Shown here: positions 55,601 to 64,000 of the stretch, piece after piece | Numbering within the stretch: the first letter of the stretch is position 1 | Layout of the letters: every line of letters begins with the position of its first letter | Source of the DNA: Argopecten irradians | Taxonomy: Eukaryota; Mollusca; Bivalvia; Pectinida; Pectinidae | Assembly: GCF_041381155.1 (NCBI RefSeq) | Contig: NC_091136.1 | Coordinates: forward strand, 47,234,284 to 47,298,283 | Reading direction: 5' to 3' | DNA: 64,000 nucleotides | Position numbers and translations under genes: made by a program | Notes under the pieces: generated by a model | What the model saw: the letters and a program-made list of their open reading frames with translations, nothing else | What the model was told of the DNA's origin: nothing | The model's database searches: none

Positions 55601-58600
55601 TATATAACCCTAAGTCTTACTCCTACATATAGAGGTTAGTACAGAGGTATATAACCCTAAGTCTTACTCCTACATATAGAGGTTAGTACAGAGGTATATA
55701 ACCCTAAGTCTTACTCCTACATATAGAGGTTAGTACAGAGATATATAACCGTAAGTCTTACTCCTACATATAGGGGTGTTAGTACAGAGGTATATAACCC
55801 TAAGTCTTACTCCTTCATATAGAGGTTAGTACAGAGGTATATAACCCTAACTACTCCTTCATATAGAGGTTAGTACAGAGGTATATAACCCTAAGTCTTA
55901 CTCCTACATATAGAGGTGTTAGTACAGAGTTATATAACCCTAAGTCTTACTCCTACATATAGAGGTATATAACCCTAACTACTCCTACATATAGAGGTTA
56001 GTACAGAGGTATATAACCCTAAGTCTTACTCCTACATATAGAGGTTAGTACAGAGGTATATAACCCTAAGTCTTACTCCTACATATAGAGGTTAGTACAG
56101 AGGTATATAACCCTAAGTCTTACTCCTACATATAGAGGTTAGTACAGAGGTATATAACCCTAAGTCTTACTCCTACATATAGAGGTTAGTACAGAGGTAT
56201 ATAACCCTAAGTCTTACTCCTACATATAGAGGTTAGTACAGAGGTATATAACCCTAAGTCTTACTCCTTCATATAGAGGTTAGTACAGAGGTATATAACC
56301 CTAAGTCTTACTCCTACATATAGAGGTTAGTACAGAGGTATATAACCCTAAGTCTTACTCCTACATATAGAGGTTAGTACAGAGGTATATAACCCTAACT
56401 ACTCCTACATATAGAGGTTAGTACAGAGGTATATAACCCTAAGTCTTACTCCTACATATAGAGGTTAGTACAGAGGTATATAACCCTAAGTCTTACTCCT
56501 ACATATAGAGGTTAGTACAGAGCTATATAACCCTAAGTCTTACTCCTACATATAGAGGTTAGTACAGAGGTATATAACCCTAAGTCTTACTCCTACATAT
56601 AGAGGTTAGTACAGAGGTATATAACCCTAAGTCTTACTCCTACATATAGAGGTGTTAGTACAGAGGTATATAACCCTAAGTCTTACTCCTACATATAGAG
56701 GTGTTAGTACAGAGGTATATAACCCTAAGTCTTACTCCTACATATAGAGGTTAGTACAGAGGTATATAACCCTAAGTCTTACTCCTACATATAGAGGTTA
56801 GTACAGAGGTATATAACCCCAAGTCTTACTCCTACATATAGAGGTTAGTACAGAGGTATATAACCCTAACTACTCCTACATATAGAGGTTAGTACAGAGG
56901 TATATAACCCCAAGTCTTACTCCTACATATAGAGGTTAGTACAGAGGTATATAACCCTAAGTCTTACTCCTTCATATAGAGGTGTTAGTAGAGAGGTATA
57001 TAACCCCAAGTCTTACTCCTACATATAGAGGTTAGTACAGAGGTATATAACCGTAAGTCTTACTCCTACATATAGAGGTTAGTACAGAGGTATATAACCC
57101 TAAGTCTTACTCCTACATATAGAGGTTAGTACAGAGTTATATAACCCTAAGTCTTACTCCTACATATAGAGGTTAGTACAGATGTATATTACCCTAAGTC
57201 TTACTCCTTCATATAGAGGTGTTAGTACAGAGGTATATAACCCCAAGTCTTACTCCTACATATAGAGGTTAGTAAAGAGTTATATAACCCCAAGTCTTAC
57301 TCCTACATATAGAGGTTAGTACAGAGGTATATAACCCTAACTACTCCTACATATAGAGTCTCGTACAGAGGTATATAACCCCAAGTCTTACTCCTACATA
57401 TAGAGGTTAGTACAGAGGTATATAACCCCAAGACTACTCCTACATATAGAGGTTAGTACAGAGGTATATAAGCCTAAGTCTTACTCTTACAAATAGAGGT
57501 TAGTACAGAGGTATATAACCCTAAGTCTTACTCCTACATATAGAGGTTAGTACAGAGGTATATAACCCTAACTACTCCTACATATAGAGGTTAGTACAGA
57601 GCTATATAACCCTAAGTCTTACTCCTACATATAGAGGTTAGTACAGAGGTATATAACCCTAAGTCTTACTCCTACATATAGAGGTTAGTACAGAGGTATA
57701 TAACCCTAAGTCTTACTCCTACATATAGAGGTTAGTACAGAGGTATATAACCCTAAGTCTTACTCCTTCATATAGAGGTTAGTACAGAGGTATATAACCC
57801 TAAGTCTTACTCCTACATATAGAGGTTAGTACAGAGGTATATAACCCTAAGTCTTACTCCTACATATAGAGGTTAGTACAGAGGTATATAACCCTAAGTC
57901 TTACTCCTTCATATAGAGTTTAGTACAGAGGTATATAACCCTAAGTCTTACTCCTACATATAGAGGTTAGTACAGAGGTATATAACCCTAAGTCTTACTC
58001 TTACATATAGAGGTTAGTACAGAGGTATATAACCCTAAGTCTTACTACTACATATAGAGGTTAGTACAGAGGTATATAACCCTAAGTCTTACTCCTACAT
58101 ATAGAGGTTAGTACAGAGGTATATAACCCCAAGTCTTACTCCTACATATAGAGGTTAGTACAGAGGTATATAACCCTAAGTCTTACTCCTACATATAGAG
58201 GTTAGTACAGAGGTATATAACCCTAAGTCTTACTCCTACATATAGAGTCTAGTACATAGGTATATAACCCTAAGTCTTACTCCTTCATATAAAGTCTGTA
58301 CTACAATATGTATTCTGTATAATCTCACACTCTGGGCCAATGTACTGAAGTGTTAGAGATACAGCAGGAAGTCTATCATATGTACAAGTACAAAAAAATC
58401 TTCATGTTTCCAGTATTTCTTCTTGTTTTACACCTTAATTTACTCCTAACACATGAAACAGACAGAAAATCTGACAGAATAATCAAATTAAAAGCAGTGT
58501 TTGAGAGCTATGTACCATCCTTATATCTACTTCATCCCACAAAATCAAAATAGGATACAATATAAATGATGTAATCACACAGAATATATCCTGAGCAGCA

Positions 58601-61600
58601 CCCTTATAATCATGCCTTCAGTGAGTAATTATACTCACTATCTAATGGTAATATGGTTATAACCAGCAGTTCAGGGGAACTTTTGATAATTAACAATAAA
58701 ACAAATAACAGCAACATTAGCTTATCAACATGTGAACATGTATCTAATGTGCCTGTAATCAGCCTCATACAGGTTTTGAATTTGACCATTACGTAACGGC
58801 ATTGTATAAAATAATATCTCATTTACATTCCCTCTAACATATTCACCAGTACAGGGTACTGTAATATCATCAATCCTTGCTGACTAGTTTAATAGTCTAC
58901 CTGCTGTCTACACTAAAAACATCCATTGTTTTCTACGTAACGAGTAAGAAAAGATATAACATAATTACTAACTTTTTTCTGAATTGTTTTGTCTGTTCTG
59001 GAAAGTCATTATCTATTTGGTCCCAAAGACATTTACCATATTTTTTTTTTGTAGATCACTTGATTAGCCTTTCCATGATATGGTGTAGTAGTGTAATGCT
59101 TTTAAAGTATAACAGAATTCCATTAAATGAAGACTGTCCTGTAGTCTTAAAAAGGTTAATAAATAGAAGAAGTAATTGATCATTCTAAAGCAATCACATG
59201 TGTATCAGCATGGCTACAAAATTGTTGCTTATACAGAGCTTTCCATGGAAGTAACCGAATTGCCATTCTAGAGAGGTTAGGACATCAACATGGCTTCAAA
59301 ATACAGAGATTTGCATGGACATAGCTGGGACATTGTCATTCTAAAGAGGTTAGAACAACATCAGCATAGCTTCAAAATACAGAGATTTCCATGGACATTG
59401 CCATTCTAAAGAGGTTAGAACAACAGCATAGCTTCAAAATATAGAGATTTTCATGGACATAGCTGGGACATTGTCATTCTAATGAGGTTAGAACAACATC
59501 AGCATAGCTTCAAAATATAGAGATTTCCCTGGACCTAAAGAGGTAAGAACAACGTCAGCATAGCTTCAAAGAATGGAGATTAACACGGACATAACAGGGA
59601 CATTGTCATTCTAAAGAGGTTCGAACATCAGCATAACTACCAAATACAGAGCTCAATAGGATTTCAACAAGGGATATGTGTCATTATATATAAATAATAC
59701 CACATTGGTGATAATTGATTCTCTATATACAGAGGTCTCCATGGATATACATGTACATTGTATCGCTTATGTTAAGGAGTATCACTTGACTTATAACAAA
59801 TTTTCTCTTTACATGAGTTTTTCATGAGTACAATAGACAGTTTTAACACCAGACTTACCTTGCTGAAGCCTCTTTTCCCTAGCCTCCTCCGAAAGCTCAC
59901 TTTCCTCCAGTTCAAACATGGGTCTGGTATCTGTCTTCCCTTGACTCATATCCAGCATTCCTTCAAGCCAGGCCAGCTCTGTGTCCTTAGCCTTCTGGAA
60001 GTCCAGGGCGCTGACCACATAGTCCCTAAGTCTCACCTGTGAAGCAATTGTGTGACCGTCATAACTTCCCAATGGTTAAACATTTTTTGTGATTTTCGAT
60101 TCTCTCCCATACCACCATGTATTACATATTTGGTCATAGTTTTCTAGTTTATCATTTTCAGCAACTTAACTAAATTTTGTTTTTCTTATGAAAATAAAAT
60201 ATTAATATTCTGTATGTTACTGGCCGTGTAGTAATTATACAAAGAAACAATATATACAAAATACCAGGTAAAATATTAAATTTGTATGATTGCTAGCTCA
60301 GTAATGACTATTAATGTTTCTATAGCTTGAAATAAATTGAAATTTATTTAACATTGATAAAAAAAAGTAGATCAGAGCTATTCAGAGAATCTGGCATATT
60401 GGTTCAGTTAGAGTTGTGAATTAGAATGTAGTGCTCAGATTCTACTAAGTCTGAGGATTTGTATACTAATGATGGTTTACCAATAGACAATCAAACCATC
60501 TTTGGTATTTTGGATTGTGTATGATCTCGACATTGAATGTGTGGGTGTGCAAGCATCGAGCATGGCAACATACTGTCTGGCAATCAGACAATTGTTAGGC
60601 CAAAAAAAATAATATGTCTGTTTAGGGTTACATTGGCAAAAAAAAATAGGGTTGGTAGGTCGGGAGGATTTTTTTTTTTTTTTTTAGTGTCTCTCACTCT
60701 AAAATAATGGCCAGAACCGGAGTCTGAGATCGAAATCCTGACTTTTAATTTTGTTTTCATAGAAAAGTGGAAAAACAAAAATTAGGGTCGGAGTAAAAAT
60801 TAGGGTCGGTCGGGTAACCCTAAACAGACATATTTTTTTTTGGCCTTACATAAATATACAAGCTCTTTGAGAGTTCAGTATGACCATTGAGGTACCACAT
60901 ATTTACAGATAGAGAATAAAACATGTCGTGGTTTGTGACACAGATAGAGAATAAAACATGTCGTGGTTTGTGACACAGATAGAGAATAAAACATGTCGTG
61001 GTTTGTGATACAGATAGAGAATAAAACATGTCGTGGTTTGTGACACAGATAGAGAATAAAACATGTCGTGGTTTGTGACACAGATAGAGAATAAAACATG
61101 TCGTGGTTTGTAACACAGATAGAGAATAAAACATGTCGTGGTTTGTAACACAGATAGAGAATAAAACATGTCGTGGTTTGAGGTACCACATATTTACAGA
61201 TAGAGAATAAAACATGTCGTGGTTTGTGACACAGATAGAGAATAAAACATGTCGTGGTTTGTGACACAGATAGAGAATAAAACATGTCGTGGTTTGTGAT
61301 ACAGATAGAGAATAAAACATGTCGTGGTTTGTGACACAGATAGAGAATAAAACATGTCGTGGTTTGTGACACAGATAGAGAATAAAACATGTCGTGGTTT
61401 GTGATACAGATAGAGAATAAAACATGTCGTGGTTTGTGACACACAACTGTGTAATTATCTTGGTCACCACAAGTTACCAACACTAAATGAGCAACATTCA
61501 CAAAGCTATTTATCTACCATGTAATTATTTTTATTGTTGATTGAAATAAAGACATCAACTAAAGTCTACCACTTATAGGAGGTGTACAATATCTATAATA

Positions 61601-63968
61601 TTACAAACCCTAGAAGACCTCTAATTAGTTTATAGGTAGAGAAAATTGGTGTTTTTTTAATAAACATGCTATCAAATAACAGAAGAGAATACATACAAGG
61701 CTCAATATAGAGAGGAATGGCCGAGGGATCAATCAGTATAACCACAGGCATTGTACAGGACTCCTATACACAGCTTCATGTAATTACATTACTTGTGGTA
61801 CCCAAATTATATTTCCATAATAGAAGACTTTTAAGGTGTATGGTCATTTAACCATTTCTCTGAAAGGGTTGTCAACATAAAATAATCATTGTACTACAAA
61901 ATTACTTTGAGAGCTTACAAGTGTAAAATATATCCCAACAGTAATATAGCAACAGGTCCTAATATAGAAATAGAAATTTTTTTGTGTTGCTATGGCGATT
62001 CAGTTTCTATGGTAAAAATACCTGATAGATGTGGCTTTCCCTGGTCACATCTACAATATCGCCAACTTTAGGAGAGAAGATTTTGCCCTGGACCATACCC
62101 TCAAGCTTCCGACAATAGTCTGCCAAAGCATCAGTAGCCTCCGTCACTGCTCGCACTAGAATCTGTAAACATCAAGGAAGATTTAACTCTCTCTATGAAG
62201 TAATGTTCCAATAATATACTTAATTCTTATTTCAGCTTAACAGAATGTTAAAGACACAAATCTTCACAGAATGTTAAAAGACACAACAGGAGGCCCAAGG
62301 GCCTTAACGGTCATCTGACTACCTTGGAAATAGTTCTATAGGAAATTAATTAGATATAGTGTCATGGTAGCCATCTTCGATTTGGAATCAGCCAGAGATG
62401 TAACAACACATTGTCGAGATCATATCAGGATCATTTCAGGCAAGTTTCAGTCAAATCGCACAGGTAGAACTTGAGAAGAAATTCAAAATGTGACAGCCAC
62501 CTTTGATTTCGGATTGACCCGAAAAATAACAAAACTTGGTTGGGACAATGCCAAATACATTTTAGGTAAGTTTCAGCTAAATTGCACTTGTAGAACTGTA
62601 GAACAAGTTCAAATTGTAAAAAGTTTACGCACCGTGCACACCCCTATGACATTGAAAGTAGGTCAAGGTCAATTATATAAACAAAATTGGTAGCCCTTCA
62701 TCCAAGCATGCTACAGGGTGAATATGAGTACCCTGGGCATTCTGGTTATTGAGAAGACGTTAAAATATTTCAGCCTTTTTGACCATGTGACCTTGAAAGT
62801 AAAGATCAAGGTCCTTCATTTTCATTACTTTGGTAGCCCTTCATCCCAGCGTGGCACTGGCCAAATATGAGAACAATGGGCCTTTCGGTAAGTTAGAAGA
62901 AGTTGTTTCAATATTTTTAGACTATTTGACCACTGTGACCTTTTCACAGCATTGGTAGCCCCTCATCTCAGCATGCTACAGGCTAAATATATGAATACCA
63001 TGGATCTCTCGGTTAGTTAGAAAATGTTGTTCAAAGATTTTAGCCTGTTTGACCCATGTGACCTTGAAAGTAGGTCAAGGTCATTATTTTCCACAACTTT
63101 GGTACCCTCCATCTCAGCATGCTACAGGCTAAATACAACTACCCTGAGCCTCTCAATTAGTTAGAAGAAGTTGTTCAAAGCTTTTAGCCTATTTGACCCA
63201 TATGACCTTAAAAGTAGGTCAAGGTCATTCATTTTCACAACTTTGGTAGCCCTTCATCCAAGCATATTACAGGCCAAATATGAGTACCCTGGGCCTTATC
63301 GTTATTGAGAAGAGGTCGTTTGAATGAAACAAAGTCCACAAAACTGCTAATTTTTTTTTGCTTTTGCAATTAAATGTTAAAGAGACAAAAAGACAATTTT
63401 CTACCAGGGATAACTGGCAGGAATTAAGAGGTCAAAATATACTGATCCATTGCAGGCATGTCATAATGATAATGCTAAAAGTTTAGAGACAAGCAGCACT
63501 GACCATAGCCATTTGAATTCATTGTAGTATTTATCACCTGGGTAATTAAACACTTGCATAATTAGTGTAGACTTACCAGCTGCCGAGGTTTGATCTGACT
63601 GAGGATTTTCTTGATGGACTCTCCGTCAGAGCGACCTTCAAAGTCTATGTACTGTATGTTTGCATTAATGTCAAGAGTGACTGTCGCGGACACACATTTG
63701 GTGGGCACCTCAGAAACTTCTGAAATGGTTTAAGTATAAAAACATCTCTTAAAACTTTTCAAGGTAATCTCAACCTTATGTCATGGGCCTTAATATAAGG
63801 ATCTGCACATCTTTACTTATTTGTAATTGGTCCTGAACTTTGATAAAACTACTAGCTTTCTACTACATAACAAACAATTAGCCATAGCTTTGTAGACAGT
63901 AAAAAAGCCAATAATTCCTTCTATATCTAATTACCTTGCATGGATTCCACTTCCCGCGCCACACTGTC
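49567..63968 (-). CDS. CPSF2: CPSF2 (CPSF100), C-terminal part; 5' end outside window
   Basis: Six exons join in frame to 263 residues plus stop, about the last third of the 782-residue vertebrate protein. CPSF2 is the catalytically dead metallo-beta-lactamase/beta-CASP partner of CPSF73 in the pre-mRNA and histone mRNA 3'-end cleavage complex. Recognised blocks: [110 protein letters not shown] and the C-terminus [18 protein letters not shown]. All splice sites are GT-AG with matching phases. Introns are loaded with minisatellites (47-bp arrays at 49.7, 51.2 and 52-58 kb; a 35-bp array at 60.9 kb). The metal-site region is not in the window, so its state cannot be judged. Confidence 0.95.
49707..50445 (-). 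repeat. 47-bp minisatellite in the last CPSF2 intron
   Basis: About 16 copies, highly uniform (gtagaaatacagcacggtag / ttttaatgtacagtttgact / gcggaaa). On the minus strand each copy carries tttccgcag, an acceptor-like motif. The array ends about 48 bp before the true acceptor. Confidence 0.96.
50446..51149. other. Last CPSF2 intron, middle part
   Basis: AT-rich. Nothing recognised apart from a loose duplication of taccctctaactcagggct near 51060-51140. Confidence 0.45.
51150..51512 (-). repeat. 47-bp array at a CPSF2 splice donor
   Basis: About 8 units, spaced 47 bp (two at 44). The minus-strand unit holds gtggctgtcaaaaggggagg then taactactgtgtcag, nearly the same as the end of exon (-2) plus its donor. 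The array begins at the exon edge at 51512. Confidence 0.92.
51513..51715 (-). CDS. CPSF2: CPSF2 exon (-2)
   Basis: [20 protein letters not shown] to NSSVAVKR. Acceptor tgtgttacag. The donor must be AAAAGG|GTAGGT, since the next GT four bases on would bring a stop. The last ~20 exon bases recur in the array that follows. Confidence 0.94.
51985..58290. repeat. 6.3-kb array of a 47-bp unit in CPSF2 intron
   Basis: About 135 copies of a unit (gaggttagtacagaggtata / taaccctaagtcttactcct / acatata). A 44-bp form with taactactcc and a form with gtgttagta are interspersed. The array lies between exons (-3) and (-2), so it is transcribed with CPSF2. No coding potential. Confidence 0.97.
58291..59174. 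other. CPSF2 intron, between arrays
   Basis: Unique AT-rich intron. No exon or element was recognised. Confidence 0.45.
59175..59660. repeat. ~76-bp imperfect tandem repeats in CPSF2 intron
   Basis: Five to six diverged copies sharing aaagaggttagaacaacatc, agcatagcttcaaaatacag and agatttccatggacatagct. Confidence 0.85.
59859..60036 (-). CDS. CPSF2: CPSF2 exon (-3)
   Basis: [20 protein letters not shown] to [11 protein letters not shown] plus one base. Acceptor gcttcacag, donor CAAG|GTAAGT. The acidic end lies in a poorly conserved linker. Confidence 0.95.
60598..60845. mobile_element. Harbinger-like MITE, 248 bp
   Basis: Terminal inverted repeats of about 33 bp begin ggccaaaaaaaa..tatgtctg and gtttagggttac. 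The element is flanked by TTA on both sides, fitting the 3-bp TWA target of PIF/Harbinger elements. The core is short, T-rich and non-coding. In the CPSF2 intron. Confidence 0.72.
60889..61442. repeat. 35-bp minisatellite with internal 291-bp duplication
   Basis: About 15 copies of cagatagagaataaaacatg / tcgtggtttgtgaca. The leader aggtaccacatatttacag appears at 60890 and again at 61181, so a block of 8 units was duplicated as a whole. Minus-strand periodic ORFs (up to 216 codons) are products of the repeat. Confidence 0.95.
62022..62162 (-). CDS. CPSF2: CPSF2 exon (-4)
   Basis: 47 codons, [20 protein letters not shown] to VTRESHIYQ. Acceptor tgtttacag, donor CAG|GTATTT. Confidence 0.95.
62284..63330 (+). 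mobile_element. Truncated pearl-like element in CPSF2 intron
   Basis: The left end caggaggcccaagggcctta-acggtcatctgac matches the ends of the pearl-like element at 22499-24992. From about 62640 there are 4-5 diverged ~150-bp units (agcccttcatcccagcatg, gtgaccttgaaagtaggtca). The terminal hairpin is missing. Confidence 0.75.
63577..63719 (-). CDS. CPSF2: CPSF2 exon (-5)
   Basis: [20 protein letters not shown] through [20 protein letters not shown] and QL. Acceptor ccatttcag, donor CTG|GTAAGT. Confidence 0.96.
63935..63968 (-). CDS. CPSF2: CPSF2 exon (-6)
   Basis: 34 bases, [11 protein letters not shown] plus one base, between tgtttcag and CAAG|GTAATT. Short and poorly conserved, placed by phase with the next exon. 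Confidence 0.7.
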
Positions 63969-64000
63969 CTGAAACACACAAAGACAAAAGGTGAACTTTA

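Noticed and set aside
60820..61501. Minus-strand ORFs with [13 protein letters not shown] repeats
   Set aside because: Products of the 35-bp array inside a CPSF2 intron.

Overview
The window is animal nuclear DNA, most likely from a bivalve mollusc. Genes are split by many GT-AG introns. The repeat content (pearl/Helitron-like elements with 145-bp internal repeats, hairpin-ended elements of the CCCCCGCC type, TTAA-flanked non-autonomous DNA elements, tRNA-derived SINEs) is of the kind I associate with bivalve genomes. The species cannot be named from sequence alone.

Three conserved genes were rebuilt exon by exon. ADCK1 (minus, 18007 to 10293, 9 coding exons, 522 aa) is a mitochondrial UbiB/aarF-family kinase-like protein. 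SNW1/SKIP (plus, 19470 to 35187, 14 coding exons, 535 aa) is a spliceosome component and transcription co-regulator. CPSF2/CPSF100 (minus, 63968 to 49567, last 6 exons, 263 aa, 5' part beyond the window) is the pseudo-nuclease subunit of the mRNA 3'-end cleavage complex. ADCK1 and SNW1 are divergent with about 1.46 kb between their start codons, the same head-to-head order I recall on human 14q24. A fourth, apparently single-exon gene (minus, 39099 to 38176, 307 aa) is unrecognised. Two weaker candidates are a 72-codon ORF at 44930-45148 and a possible spliced transcript at about 42.0-43.3 kb.

Layout: 1-4.45 kb, a 52-bp satellite array. 4.9-7.7 kb, a pearl-like element. 7.7-10.2 kb, decayed repeat, a SINE and a TTAA element. 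10.2-18.0 kb, ADCK1. 18.0-19.5 kb, the divergent promoter region with a strong 86-nt hairpin. 19.5-35.9 kb, SNW1, with a three-level nest of transposons in intron 1. 36-49 kb, sparse DNA with the 307-aa gene, a foldback element and a 38-bp array. 49-64 kb, the CPSF2 3' half, whose introns hold several minisatellites, including a 6.3-kb array of a 47-bp unit, plus a Harbinger-like MITE and pearl-like remnants.

The most interesting pattern is that tandem arrays sit exactly on exon edges and appear to be built from them. A 39-bp array starts at the ADCK1 exon 3 donor and repeats that donor. A 47-bp array at a CPSF2 donor repeats about 20 nt of exon plus the donor. The SNW1 exon 11 acceptor is present in two tandem 28-bp copies, which looks like an early stage. 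SNW1 intron 12 is almost wholly a 22/66-bp array, and the 3' end of the 307-aa gene runs into a 44-bp array containing its last codons. I read this as recurrent minisatellite birth at splice junctions. The sequence similarity is seen directly; the mechanism is inference.
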